Assembly (NCBI RefSeq): GCF_040536835.1
Contig: NZ_CP159578.1
Location: 2,418,001 to 2,482,000 of the forward strand
Length of the DNA: 64,000 bases
Reading direction: 5' to 3'
Origin: Salinicola endophyticus
GTDB taxonomy: Bacteria > Pseudomonadota > Gammaproteobacteria > Pseudomonadales > Halomonadaceae
The position numbers and the translations under genes are program-made. Of the stretch, positions 19,061-28,641 are shown one piece after another (within the stretch, counting starts at the first letter, position 1; the number at the start of each line of letters is the position of its first letter). The notes below the pieces were generated by a model. It was not told where the DNA came from. It did no database searches and was given only the letters and a program-made list of their open reading frames with translations.

Positions 19061-20011
19061 TCAGGCCGGCGGCGCGAGCAGCGCGCGGCCAATGTCCTGG
19101 CGCGGCTTGACCATCAGCTTGGTGAAGGCCATCAGCACCATCTCGTCGATCCCCGCGCCGAGGTGGCGCTTGAGCTCGTCGTAATCCTTGAAGCTCGGCT
19201 CCGGGGCCACGCACATCTCGAAGAAGTGCTGACGATTGACGTGAGGGTTGTCGAGGAAGAAGCGGCTCAGCCGGTTGTGCTTCTCCTGCTTGGCGGCGCT
19301 GGCGACGTAGTTACCGATCCGCGCGAAGAACTGCTCGACGTTGCGCAGCGGCAGGTGGTAGACGCACGCCTCCCACTCGCGGGCAAAGGCAGTCGCCTCG
19401 GCATCCGGTTCGAGCACGCTCTGGTCGCTCTTGGCCATCAGCCAGTGGTAGCCCATGTGCAGGCGGTGGGACTGGCGATAGAGACACAGCGCCTTGGTAT
19501 CCGACGCCTGCTCGCCCAGTGACCAGTACTCGGCGTCCAGCAGCCGGCCCTGAAGATCGGGCTGCGGCGGAATCGGCGTCTTGCAGATCACGTTGATCCA
19601 GGGCACTCGGAAGTAGAACCGCTTGAGGTTCTCCTCGCCGGGGAAGCGCTGACAGAAGGCATCGAAGAACGCCTTCACCCCGCGCCCGTGGTTGAAGGTC
19701 AGGAACTCGTCGGCGTCGAAGCCGTAGACCACGTTGTGGCAGTCACGCTTGAGATAGATCTCCAGCGCCCCCTGGATATAGTCGGCCTTGCGCTTGGAGA
19801 AGCCCTGCTCGTCCTCGATCTCGACGAAGCCGATCTCACGCTCGGGGAACTGCGCCCGCAGACGCGCCACACACTCGCGTAGAAAGGCGTGCTCGACATG
19901 GCTGAGCACGACCAGGCGGTCGAACCCCAGGCGCAGGTGATGCAGGCAGGCGGCATAGACCACGTCCTCCTCGCCTCTGACCATGGTGATGGCGGTGAAC
20001 TCGGTATGCAT
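19061..20011 (-). CDS. GT-A (GT2/GT92-like) glycosyltransferase
   Basis: A 316-residue cytoplasmic protein of the glycosyltransferase-2-like/DUF23 kind. It starts with FTAITMVRGEEDVVYAAC, a variant of the MVKNE opening of these enzymes. The DxD-type metal/nucleotide site is in GFDADEFLTF near residues 95-105, and a typical HMGYHW segment follows. AGGAAG precedes the start. It lies between two other glycosyltransferase genes and is probably one step of capsule repeat-unit assembly. It resembles the N-terminal half of the fusion protein encoded at 22437. Confidence 0.78.
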   Translation of the reverse strand: MHTEFTAITMVRGEEDVVYAACLHHLRLGFDRLVVLSHVEHAFLRECVARLRAQFPEREIGFVEIEDEQGFSKRKADYIQGALEIYLKRDCHNVVYGFDADEFLTFNHGRGVKAFFDAFCQRFPGEENLKRFYFRVPWINVICKTPIPPQPDLQGRLLDAEYWSLGEQASDTKALCLYRQSHRLHMGYHWLMAKSDQSVLEPDAEATAFAREWEACVYHLPLRNVEQFFARIGNYVASAAKQEKHNRLSRFFLDNPHVNRQHFFEMCVAPEPSFKDYDELKRHLGAGIDEMVLMAFTKLMVKPRQDIGRALLAPPA

Positions 20012-20130
20012 GTTCGGCTTCCTGTCGTCAGGGTGGAAAGATCAGCGGCGACGAGACCGGAGTCGACGTCGTCTCGGCGTGAAGAAGAAACGGTATTCGC
20101 TCGCCTTCTCGGCCACGCGGGTGGCCTGAT

Positions 20131-22437
20131 TCAGCGCAGCGAAAAATCCTCATGGGTCAGGGTCAGATGCGGGTGGTAGGCCGGGTCGGTGAACAGGCTC
20201 GCCCCCCAGCGGCGGCGCATGTACTGGGCCTCGCTGGCGGCCCGCGCGCGCTTGGCCTGGGTGTCGTCGCTGCCGCGCGAGACCGACTCGTGGTGGTAGA
20301 GCTCGGCAAACGGCGTCCACAGGTTGCGGTAACCGGCGTCACGCACCCGCAGGCAGAAGTCGACATCGTTGAACGCCACCGCCAGGTGGGCTGCGTCGAG
20401 GCCGCCGACGGCAGTGAAGATCTCACGGCGCACCACCAGGCAGGCGGCGGTCACCGCGGAGTAGTTCTGGGCCAGATGCAGGCGTGAGAAGTAGCCCGGC
20501 TGATGCCCGCTGAAGTATTTGTGCGCATGCCCCGCCACACCGCCCACACCAAGCACCACGCCGGCGTGCTGGATGGTGCCGTTCGGGTAGTAGAGCTTGG
20601 CGCCGACACAGCCGATCTCAGGGCGGCAGGCGTGGGCGACCATCTCCGTGAGCCACTCCGGATGCATCGGCTCGATATCGTTGTTGACCAGCCCCAGGAC
20701 CGTGCCGCGGGCCTGGGCCGCACCGAAGTTGTTGAGCGCCGAGTAGTTGAAGGGCCCCGGCCAGCGCAGCACACGCACCCTTGGGTCGGCGGCGATCGCG
20801 GTGAAGAAGTCGAGGGTGGCGGGATCGCGCGAATCGTTGTCGAGGATCAGCAGCTCGAGGTTGGGATAGGCCGTACGCTCCAGCAGCGCACGCACGCAGG
20901 GTTCGAGCAGCTCGACCCGGTCGCGGGTGGGCACCAGCAGGCTGACCAGCGGCGCCGGCTGCGGCAACGGCCAATGGACCCGGTAGGTGTTGGGAAAGCG
21001 CCCCGCCTCGACCCGCGCCGCGGGAGCCTCGATGGCCAGATGCTCGCGCACCGCGCGCAGCCCGGCGACACCGGTATAGGCCTTGGCCGCGGCCGCGCCA
21101 GCGGTCGAGGTACCGGCGGCGCGCCAGTGATAGAGCACCTGGGGAATATGCACGATGCGTTCGGCGCTCAGCCCGCGGGTGCAGCGCAACGCCAGATCAT
21201 GATCCTGACTCCCCTCCAGGCCGAGCCGGAACCCGCCCAGCGCCCGCACCCCAGCGGTGCGGTAGACGCTCAGATGCGACAGATAATTCTGGCCCAGCAG
21301 CAGATCCGGGTTCCATGCCGGCTTGAAGTGGGGATCGAAGCGCTCACCGCGCTCATCGATCTTGTCCTCGTCGCTGTAGAGCACCTCGGCGTCGGGCTGT
21401 CGCTGCAGGGCCTCGACCACGTGAAAGAGCGCATCCCGGGCCAGCTCGTCATCGTGGTCGAGCAGCGCCACGAACTCGCCCCGGGCCAGCTCGAGGGCAC
21501 TGTTGCTGGCGGCGCAGATATGCCCGTTGTGCTCCCGCTGTACCAGCGCGATGCGCGTATCCGCGGCAGCGTAGCGCGACAGCGTCTGCATCACCTGAGG
21601 GTCGCGCGAGGCGTCGTCGGCGATGCACAGCTGCCAGTGGGGGTAGCTCTGCGCGAGCACCGAGTCGAGACAGCGCGTCAGATACGCGGGCTCGGTGTCA
21701 TGCGTCGGCAGCAGGATCGAGATCGTCGGGGTCCAGTCGAAGGCGGCCAGACGCGCGGCGATCACCACCGCCGGCGGCGTGGGGTGACGGTCGAGCCACG
21801 CCCGGTAACTGGCACTGGGGCAGGTCCGGGCGAAGGTCGCCTCGTACTGCGCCAGTGCCAGCTCGCGCCAGGCCAACCCGCGCTCGCGCGCGCGCCGCTT
21901 GAGTGAGGTGATCAGCTGCTGCCGGGGCGTCTGCAGCCAGTCCGGGTGCAGGTTGGTCAGCCGCTGGGCGAGCCGCTCATGGGCAAATCCCGGCGTCAGC
22001 CAGACCAGACGCAGATGCTCGACGCTGAACTCCCCGGTGCTCTCCAGCGGATCGAAGCGGATCGCGCGCAGCGTCGGCGGGATATAGCACAACCGCTTGG
22101 AGACGCGCCCGGCGCGTAGCGCCAGATAGAGACTGTGCGCCTCGTCGAAGCCGTCGCCGGTATCGAAATAGAGCTTGACCGCGGCACTGGCGCCAGCGTG
22201 ATCCAGGCGCACTTCGAGCATGTGCCAACCGGGCAGCGGCAGTTGGCGCCGCCACAGGAACTGGGGGTCGTCATCGAGCGCCCGCCAGGCGTAGCGTGAC
22301 CCCGGAGCCGTCAACGCCTCGAGCCCGGCCAGTGGCAGCAAGCGCGGCTGGCAGACCAGGCGCGTGGTGTGCTTGAGCCAGCCCCAGGAGCCCGGAAGCG
22401 GAGTCAGGGGTGGCGGCGAGGTCAGCGGGCGCAGCAT
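20131..22437 (-). CDS. tandem-domain family 2 glycosyltransferase
   Basis: A 768-residue protein with two GT-A domains. After a 230-residue N-terminal beta-rich region, domain 1 begins near residue 235 with ISILLPTHDTEPAYL and carries DHDDELARDALF. Domain 2 begins near residue 493 with VSLLVPTRDRVELLE and carries NNDIEPMHPEWL and NDVDFCLRVRDAGYR. Proteins with this layout polymerise or extend surface glycans. The ATG at 22437 overlaps the upstream stop as TGATG; a GTG three bases earlier is an alternative. Whether both catalytic sites are active cannot be decided here. Confidence 0.85.
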   Translation of the reverse strand: MLRPLTSPPPLTPLPGSWGWLKHTTRLVCQPRLLPLAGLEALTAPGSRYAWRALDDDPQFLWRRQLPLPGWHMLEVRLDHAGASAAVKLYFDTGDGFDEAHSLYLALRAGRVSKRLCYIPPTLRAIRFDPLESTGEFSVEHLRLVWLTPGFAHERLAQRLTNLHPDWLQTPRQQLITSLKRRARERGLAWRELALAQYEATFARTCPSASYRAWLDRHPTPPAVVIAARLAAFDWTPTISILLPTHDTEPAYLTRCLDSVLAQSYPHWQLCIADDASRDPQVMQTLSRYAAADTRIALVQREHNGHICAASNSALELARGEFVALLDHDDELARDALFHVVEALQRQPDAEVLYSDEDKIDERGERFDPHFKPAWNPDLLLGQNYLSHLSVYRTAGVRALGGFRLGLEGSQDHDLALRCTRGLSAERIVHIPQVLYHWRAAGTSTAGAAAAKAYTGVAGLRAVREHLAIEAPAARVEAGRFPNTYRVHWPLPQPAPLVSLLVPTRDRVELLEPCVRALLERTAYPNLELLILDNDSRDPATLDFFTAIAADPRVRVLRWPGPFNYSALNNFGAAQARGTVLGLVNNDIEPMHPEWLTEMVAHACRPEIGCVGAKLYYPNGTIQHAGVVLGVGGVAGHAHKYFSGHQPGYFSRLHLAQNYSAVTAACLVVRREIFTAVGGLDAAHLAVAFNDVDFCLRVRDAGYRNLWTPFAELYHHESVSRGSDDTQAKRARAASEAQYMRRRWGASLFTDPAYHPHLTLTHEDFSLR

Positions 22438-24287
22438 CACGGCGCCAGCGCCTGCGACAGGCGTTCATCGACCGCGATCTGACAGCGCCCCAGCGACTGG
22501 CCGGTCAGCAGTACCCGGCACTCCACGCGGTCACCGGGGGCCGCCTTGAGCGGCAGATGAAAACCGACCTGGGCGGCGCGCGGCGCGCCCCAGCGCAGGA
22601 AGCCCGGGCGCAGCCCACTGGCCACGCAGCAGCCGACACGCGTGTCGTTGACGCGCACCTCCACCTCGACCGGATAGTCATCGACCGCCCACCAGGCCCA
22701 GCCCACCACGCGGTCCGGCTGACACTGCTGTATGCCGCCATGGGCATAGGGTCGGCCCTCGCGCCATAGCGCCAGACGCGTCTCGAACAGCGCCAGGGCC
22801 TGGGCATAGAGGCTGAAGTCGCTCGCGTTGAGTTCACGCAGCGCGGCTTCGTCGGCGGGGTCGATGGAATAGACGTGGCTTACCGAGTCGTGGCCCAGAT
22901 TCTCTGCCAAGTCCGGTATCTGCCAGCCGTAGCGGTCATTGATCAGCGATAGCGAGTCGGCATAGCGCTCGGTGATGCCGACCATGCCCAGCGCTTCGAG
23001 TCGCGTCGACTCGAGAAAGCGCGCCTGGCGATTGATCATGTCCTGGCGACGGTAGAAGGCCTGGAAGCTGTCACGGTACTGATGGTGACGCACGAAGTGG
23101 TGATACTCCGAGGCGATCCGCTGCAGCGGTTCGCGCACGAAGGTGAAGCTATCGCGCAGGCCGGCCAGATGACCGTACTTGTCCATGCCCACATGGCCTG
23201 CCAGCAGGCGCACCTGTCGCTCGCGCAGACACTGCCAGAGCTGCCAGCTGTCACGCCGCTGGTGCGCCCACAGCGCCACCTCGGGGGCGGTCTCGCGCTG
23301 TTTCTCGCCGTAGTCGTGCCACACGCCCGCGCTGCCCAGATGGTGACGGGCACCCAGGCGGAAGCTGGTGCCGGCGGTCTTGGGGATATGCACGAAGAAG
23401 CGCGGCGGCGACGGCGGGCTCACTACCGGCAGCAGCGGTCGGATCTCTTCGCGCAGGCGTGCCAGCAGCTCCGACGAGAAGCCCAGGCGCTCCTGGTTGA
23501 GGTCGTGATTGCGGAAATACTGCATGTCGCGGGTATGGCCGGCGGGCATGTTGGCACGCCCGCGGTTGAGCTTGGTGTCGATGAACTCCTGACGCGACTT
23601 GATGTTGTAGTGATAGACCTTCAGCGGCGTGGCGATCACTTCCCGGGTCCGTCCCGAGCGCGGTTGATCGTCGAGAAACGTCACCGGATCGCCGTTGGCG
23701 TTGACGTAGCGATAGCCCGGCTCGAGAGTCGCCGCATGCGCGGTCATCGCCTTGACCCGCTGCGGCCTGACGATCGACTTGAAGTGACAGTTGACGGCAT
23801 GCGCCTCGACGCTGGCCTGGGTGAACCGCTCCAGCACGCCGCCGGGCTGGCGTCGCTGCATGTGCGAGGAGCCGAAAATGCGCCAGTTGATCGCCACCGC
23901 GCCCACGTCCGCCGGCGCCAGCACCGGGGCCAGCCACTCCAGCGGCCGGTCGCAGTGGGGATGGACCAGGAACTCGTCGGCGTCGAGAAACGCCATGAAC
24001 TCCGTCTCGCGTCCCCAGGTCTCCAGGACATGCGCGTACCAGCTGGTCTGGGCCTTGTCCTCCGGCGTCCAGCTACAGGTGGTCACCAGACCCAGCCGCT
24101 GCCAGCTCGCCAGCAGCAGATCGGTGCCATCATCGCTGCCGTTGTCGGCGATGTAGAAGTGCTCGACGCCGATCATGCGGTGGTAGGCGACCCACTCGGG
24201 CAGGTAGTCGCGCTCGTTCTTGACGATCGCCACCATCGCAAGGCGGTAGCTCAGCGCCGGGTCTCTGCGTGCCATCATCTCAACCAT
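22437..24287 (-). CDS. glycosyltransferase-sulfotransferase fusion
   Basis: The N-terminal half (about residues 15-260) is a GT92/GT2-like glycosyltransferase with AMVAIVKNERDYLPEWV, IADNGSDDGT and the DxD-like FLDADEFLVHP. The middle (from about residue 297) starts FVHIPKTAGTSFR, which matches the 5'-phosphosulfate-binding loop of PAPS-dependent sulfotransferases. A later FVREPLQRIASEYHHF matches the 3'-phosphate-binding region. A C-terminal 110-residue beta-type domain of unknown role follows. A single polypeptide could therefore add a sugar and sulfate a glycan. The start is uncertain: the ATG at 24287 has GGAGG only three bases upstream, and another ATG lies nine bases later. PAPS would come from cysD-cysNC in the same locus. 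Confidence 0.8.
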   Translation of the reverse strand: MVEMMARRDPALSYRLAMVAIVKNERDYLPEWVAYHRMIGVEHFYIADNGSDDGTDLLLASWQRLGLVTTCSWTPEDKAQTSWYAHVLETWGRETEFMAFLDADEFLVHPHCDRPLEWLAPVLAPADVGAVAINWRIFGSSHMQRRQPGGVLERFTQASVEAHAVNCHFKSIVRPQRVKAMTAHAATLEPGYRYVNANGDPVTFLDDQPRSGRTREVIATPLKVYHYNIKSRQEFIDTKLNRGRANMPAGHTRDMQYFRNHDLNQERLGFSSELLARLREEIRPLLPVVSPPSPPRFFVHIPKTAGTSFRLGARHHLGSAGVWHDYGEKQRETAPEVALWAHQRRDSWQLWQCLRERQVRLLAGHVGMDKYGHLAGLRDSFTFVREPLQRIASEYHHFVRHHQYRDSFQAFYRRQDMINRQARFLESTRLEALGMVGITERYADSLSLINDRYGWQIPDLAENLGHDSVSHVYSIDPADEAALRELNASDFSLYAQALALFETRLALWREGRPYAHGGIQQCQPDRVVGWAWWAVDDYPVEVEVRVNDTRVGCCVASGLRPGFLRWGAPRAAQVGFHLPLKAAPGDRVECRVLLTGQSLGRCQIAVDERLSQALAP

Positions 24288-24332
24288 GAACCTCCGTCCA
24301 GCGTCGGGCCGGGTCACCCCGGCCCGGGGTGC

Positions 24333-26504
24333 TCACTCACCGATGAAAGGGTTGCGGCCGACTTCACTGATCAGTCGGCCCCACTTGAGGATCTCGCCCT
24401 CGTCCAGCGCCTCGTCACCGATGAGCACCTCGGGGAAGCCGAGCGCGCGCCACTTGTCGCGGGGATGCAGGATATGGAAGGTCGTCAGGCCCAGATCGCC
24501 CGGCATCTGGGCGTCCGCGACCACGTTGTCGCCGATGTGCAGATGGCGCTGGACACCCTCGGCGGCCAGGTCCTGCTTGACCCGGTGCCAGAGGCTGCCG
24601 TTGTCCTTGCGCGCCTGCTCTGCGCTCGACACCATCAGCCGGTAGGCTGCGGAGACGCCGGCCTTGCGCAGCATCAGGCCGACCTGGTCGCGGGTGTAGT
24701 AGGTATCCGAGATCACCCACAGCACATGGCCGGATGCCGCCAGATGGTTGAACAGCTCGACCATCTCGTCCTTGGGCCGGATCATCTCCAGATCGAGTTC
24801 GAACTCCTGGCGCATCCACGCCTGGGCCTGGGCCGGCGAGACCTCCAGGCGCTCGGCGAGCTCGTCGTAGATCGACACGATGTCGACATCACCCTGGAAA
24901 TTGGCGCGCTGGCGCAGGCTCGCCTCGGCCTCGTTGCGCAGCTTGACGAAGGCCCGCGCCGAGGCGACCCGGCCCTGCTCGGCGAGCCGCTTGCCGAGCT
25001 TGAGCTTGGCGTAGTCGGCCACCATGTATTCGCGCCGCACCAGGGTGTCGAAGACATCGAAGCTGATGTAGGAGTGGGCCTGGATGCTCGCCAGGTGGTT
25101 GCTCAGCCGCCCGTGGTAGCTGGCGGTGATGTAGCCCGAATCAGTGGTGAACTGCCCGGTCGGAGGGTAAAAGAAGAGCTGGCGATAGCCCCGGTGCTCG
25201 ACCAGTGGACCGAGCACCCGCTCCAGCGCATGCAGCATCGAGTTGTCGTTGGGCAGCGGTTCCGGCGGGAAGTCGTCGTAGGTCCAGCCGCGGTCGATCA
25301 CCCCGTGCAGAGCCTGCGGGCGTGCCCAGAACATGCCGCCGGCGGGATAGCTGAGAAAATCGGGGATCGGCCCCAGCCCCAGCTCGCGCTGCCACGTCTG
25401 CATGAAGCCCTTGTTCATGGTCTGGTGATTGACCCAGGCCGGCATCATCCAGAAGGTGGTCGGATAGTAGAGCCCCAGGCTCTCGTCTTCGGCGAAGGCG
25501 TTGAGCAGGCGCGTGATCACCGAGACATCACGCAGCAGATACTCGATCAGATACTCCGCCCACTGGGTCTGCTCCTTGCCGGAGTAGAGCGACTTCTTCG
25601 AGTGCAGGTGGCACAGCAGGTCGTACTCCCCCAGCTGCGGGCCGAACTCCACCAGCATCGGACCGAAGTTGCGCCCACGATTGGGCACGACCCGGGTGTA
25701 CAGCGCGCGCACCCGAGGATGCTCGGCGAATGCCGCCTGCGCCTTCTCCTCGTGCTCCGCCGCCGCCAGCGTCAGGAACACGTCCACCTCGAGCGGGAAG
25801 CGCGCGATCGCCTCGGCGAAGCGGTCGAGGAAATCGGCATAGAAGACGTGCAGGCACAGCGCCACCTTGAGCGTCGACGCCGCCTCCCCCAGCACCACGC
25901 TGGGCGTCACGACCTCGCGCGGGTACCAGCGCACCGTCGCCGGCACGTGCTGGCGCCCCTCGCCGCGGCCGTGCAGCAGATAGTGCTGCAGCGGGCTCTG
26001 CTGGGCGTGGAACACGTCCATGTACATGCGGTGGTAGGTCTCGCTGTCGAAGCGCGGCGACGGGTTCACCGGCGCGAAGCGCGACTTGCGCAGATAGTCA
26101 TCGAAGGCTTCACGCTGAGTGGCGAAACGCAGACCGTAGGTGGCCTGATACCACTTGGGGTCGAACAGCCCGGTGCTCAGCGCATCGATGAAGGCCTGGC
26201 TGATCAGCGCGGCGTGGCCGTCGCCGCCGGCCTGGCCCAGCGGCAGCTCCTCGTTGGCCGGCTGGCGCTCGGTCAGCGCTTCGGCATCCTCGGCGCTGGT
26301 GGCAGCCACCGCATCCACCGGGACCACGTCACCGCTGGCTATCGACGTCACCATGTCGACCAGCACTGGATCAGGCTCCAGCGTCGGCGACTCGGCCGCC
26401 CGCTCCGGGTCCTCGAGAACGGGCTGCCGCCGGCGCGCGCGTCCCAGCAGATGCGCCTGGAACAGCCATGGCAACAGCGCCGTCACTTTTCCCTCTGGTT
26501 TCAT
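24333..26504 (-). CDS. RgpF-like domain plus HAD-like hydrolase protein
   Basis: A 723-residue protein. After a low-complexity N-terminus, residues about 215-470 resemble the rhamnan-synthesis protein F (RgpF) family, with VALCLHVFYADFLDRF, VVPNRGRNFGPM and HLHSKKSLYSG. From residue 480 the sequence SFDVFDTLVRRE is a HAD motif I, later ISDTYYTRDQVG gives motif II and HIGDNVVADAQMPGDLGL motif IV. The HAD part resembles the N-terminal part of COG5610 predicted hydrolases. The gene follows 26525-27571 by 20 bases, and that gene looks like the missing COG5610 C-terminal part. The substrate is unknown. Confidence 0.75.
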   Translation of the reverse strand: MKPEGKVTALLPWLFQAHLLGRARRRQPVLEDPERAAESPTLEPDPVLVDMVTSIASGDVVPVDAVAATSAEDAEALTERQPANEELPLGQAGGDGHAALISQAFIDALSTGLFDPKWYQATYGLRFATQREAFDDYLRKSRFAPVNPSPRFDSETYHRMYMDVFHAQQSPLQHYLLHGRGEGRQHVPATVRWYPREVVTPSVVLGEAASTLKVALCLHVFYADFLDRFAEAIARFPLEVDVFLTLAAAEHEEKAQAAFAEHPRVRALYTRVVPNRGRNFGPMLVEFGPQLGEYDLLCHLHSKKSLYSGKEQTQWAEYLIEYLLRDVSVITRLLNAFAEDESLGLYYPTTFWMMPAWVNHQTMNKGFMQTWQRELGLGPIPDFLSYPAGGMFWARPQALHGVIDRGWTYDDFPPEPLPNDNSMLHALERVLGPLVEHRGYRQLFFYPPTGQFTTDSGYITASYHGRLSNHLASIQAHSYISFDVFDTLVRREYMVADYAKLKLGKRLAEQGRVASARAFVKLRNEAEASLRQRANFQGDVDIVSIYDELAERLEVSPAQAQAWMRQEFELDLEMIRPKDEMVELFNHLAASGHVLWVISDTYYTRDQVGLMLRKAGVSAAYRLMVSSAEQARKDNGSLWHRVKQDLAAEGVQRHLHIGDNVVADAQMPGDLGLTTFHILHPRDKWRALGFPEVLIGDEALDEGEILKWGRLISEVGRNPFIGE

Positions 26505-26524
26505 GAGATGCCCCTTGCCCTGGT

Positions 26525-27571
26525 TCAGATCGCGAACATTTGCATCGGATTGATGATGCCGTTGCCGGTAATGTCGTCATCGACGCTGAACAGGTGCCAG
26601 ACGTCGTGCGGAATGCAGTTGGGCCGCGTGGCGAAGACTTCGTAGAGGTCCTGGACGTCGCGCCGGGTGTAGCTCACCCCGTGGCGGCGACAGTCGATGA
26701 CATGATCGATCGCGCCATCGAAGACCATCTTGAGATCCTGGAAGTGGCGCTGGGTGGCGGCCTCGCGGCCATAGAAGTACTCGAAGCCGCCGTCGTGCTT
26801 CTGGCGGATATCGACCATCTGGCCGTGCGGCGCGGTCAGCAGCGACTCGAACAGCAGCGAGCGGTCGAGCATCACGCAACCGTTGCGCCAGCCCACGCCT
26901 TCGTGGAAGACCCCTTTCAGATGGGCATGGTGGGTACCCACTGCCGCGTCGCCCGGCTTGGTGGCGATGAAGTAGAGCCCCGAGGTATCGCGCCCCAGCA
27001 CATGCGTGAGCACCTTCTGGATCGTCCCCGAGTAGCCCAGGTCGAGCATCAGCGGACGCTTGTCGGGCGCATCGAGCCCGCACTGCGTCAGGTAGGCGCG
27101 CAGCGCCTCGCGGGTCGGTTCCACCAGCCGGGCCAGACCGGCCAAGTGCGGCGCCAGCCACTGCTGCACCAGCGCCTGATCGCGCGGCAGCTCGCAGGTG
27201 AAACGCAGCAGTTCGATCGGTAGCGTGGAGAAGATCTCGTGCAGTTGCAGACCGAAGCGCTTGCGCATCAGATCGAGTACGCTGCCGCTGAAGTCATTGC
27301 CCAGCGCCATCGGCATGATTGCGGGGTCGCCGAGCATGGCGCGGAACAGCAGCGTGCGGGAGACGCGCAGGTAGATCGGCGCATGCGGCAGCGAGATCAG
27401 CGAGGCCCGCTCGAGGCGCTGCAGCAAGCGGTAGAAACACCACCCCTCCCGCGCCAGGCAGACCGGCAGGTGCCCTTCCGCTTCGGCCTCGATGGACTCC
27501 GCGTAGCAGTGGAGTGCCGGACCGAGAAAGGTCGATCCGAAGTCGTGGAGTGCCCGACTCTTGGCTTGCAT
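26525..27571 (-). CDS. COG5610-like C-terminal-domain protein of capsule locus
   Basis: A 348-residue cytoplasmic protein. It lacks the HAD catalytic motifs itself but has segments reminiscent of the C-terminal region of COG5610 proteins, such as CLAREGWCFYRLL near residue 38 and LMLDLGYSGTIQKVL in the middle. AAGGGG precedes the start. It is the first gene of the six-gene glycosyltransferase operon, and its product probably works with the HAD protein encoded immediately downstream. Function is otherwise unknown. Confidence 0.6.
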   Translation of the reverse strand: MQAKSRALHDFGSTFLGPALHCYAESIEAEAEGHLPVCLAREGWCFYRLLQRLERASLISLPHAPIYLRVSRTLLFRAMLGDPAIMPMALGNDFSGSVLDLMRKRFGLQLHEIFSTLPIELLRFTCELPRDQALVQQWLAPHLAGLARLVEPTREALRAYLTQCGLDAPDKRPLMLDLGYSGTIQKVLTHVLGRDTSGLYFIATKPGDAAVGTHHAHLKGVFHEGVGWRNGCVMLDRSLLFESLLTAPHGQMVDIRQKHDGGFEYFYGREAATQRHFQDLKMVFDGAIDHVIDCRRHGVSYTRRDVQDLYEVFATRPNCIPHDVWHLFSVDDDITGNGIINPMQMFAI

Positions 27572-28617
27572 GAACTATCCCCTTGGCGTCGCCCGCATGG
27601 TGCGTCGTCGTTCGATCCCGCCGGGCCGCTGATCACAGCGTCACGGCGATGAGTTTCATCAAACTCTTGCTACTGGTTTTACTGGTACGTTTCTGCGTTG
27701 ATAAAGGCAGCTTTGCTGCGCTAGAAAAGACACACTACCCGCAGGAACAAGAGCACTTCCCGTTGCTGAAAGAGACAATTCATGCGCACTAATTGCAGTC
27801 ACCCAGACGTTTATTCGTGACGTCAGCGATCTCGAACATAGATCCGTATGGGCGAATCTTTTATGCAGCCCATCGTCAGTTCCGCGGCCTGCAAGCGATC
27901 GCCCTTCTCACCTCGCCTCACCTGGATAACGTCGCCCAATAAGTCGCCATCGACTGACAATTGGCGAGGAGCGCATCCGCCGCGACACCAGGGTAATAAA
28001 AGATCCGATGAGCGCACCCTGGCGATGGCTTCAGCCGCGCTCGACCACTTCCCAGTCGCCGCTCACCCACACGCCCAATCGACTTCCGGAAAAATAAAAA
28101 GTCTTTATATTCAATTATTTGAAAACAAAAAACAAACGACAGGCAAGCGTTTGGCGACAACGCACTGATGGCGCCGTCATCGCTCCGTATTCAGACCGTC
28201 ATGCAAGTCTCACCTGCTCGCCGCCAGCTATTCCTGGTACTTTCCAGCAATTTTCTAGACACGGCTGCGACAACTGTTACTGAAAAACATGTCCCTGGCG
28301 ACTTCCACAACATGCCAAAAATCTTCACTAAAGGATAACATCTATCCGATGTCATGCATTCCCACAGCAACAGGCGATGGCATTCTGGATATTCTATCGG
28401 CAACCGACAATCGCTTATGCTCGTCATTCACCCAAGGTGGCATTTTCGCCATCAAGGAGACGTGCTACTTCATGGCTTTCAGAATAATCTCGCGCCCGAT
28501 CGAGTAGAAGATGGTTTTACTCATCGATATCCGCGAAGTGCGGATCAGGCGAACTCACACTCGCCAGATGAGAAGACGCCGTAGCGCCGAGCGCAGGTAG
28601 TTTTCGTACAGAACCAA
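27572..28617. other. 1-kb AT-richer gap upstream of the glycosyltransferase operon
   Basis: No supported gene. Several short open frames have poor start contexts and unconvincing translations. The sequence is distinctly more AT-rich than its surroundings, especially around 28080-28140, and probably contains the promoter and regulatory region of the operon that begins at 27571. No ops/JUMPstart element (GGCGGTAG) was found on either strand. The right end contains the insertion-sequence-like end described separately. Confidence 0.5.
28582..28614 (+). repeat. solitary MITE/IS-like end
   Basis: GCCGAGCGCAGGTAGTTTT (28586-28604), followed by CGTACAGAAC, is the same as the right end of the element at 59631-59799, with 22 identical bases and only point differences after them. 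No matching left end was found in the preceding kilobase, so this is a truncated or solo copy. It ends four bases before the ugd terminator hairpin. Confidence 0.65.
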
Positions 28618-28639
28618 GGGGCCCGCCGGCGCGGGCCCC
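28618..28639 (-). terminator. terminator-like hairpin after ugd
   Basis: A perfect 9-bp stem, GGGGCCCGC with GCGGGCCCC, around a four-base loop, lies two bases after the ugd stop on the minus strand. The tail reads TTGGTTCTGT in the minus direction, moderately T-rich, and overlaps the repeated element end. Confidence 0.6.
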
Positions 28640-28641
28640 GC

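Noticed and set aside
23082..26645. A 1,187-codon plus-strand open frame opposite three minus-strand capsule genes
   Set aside because: It is the antisense shadow of high-GC genes with clear families and domains; the translation is His/Gln/Arg-rich without motifs and has no ribosome binding site.
27848..28507. Small open frames in the AT-rich gap
   Set aside because: Starts lack ribosome binding sites at proper spacing and the translations have no recognisable features.
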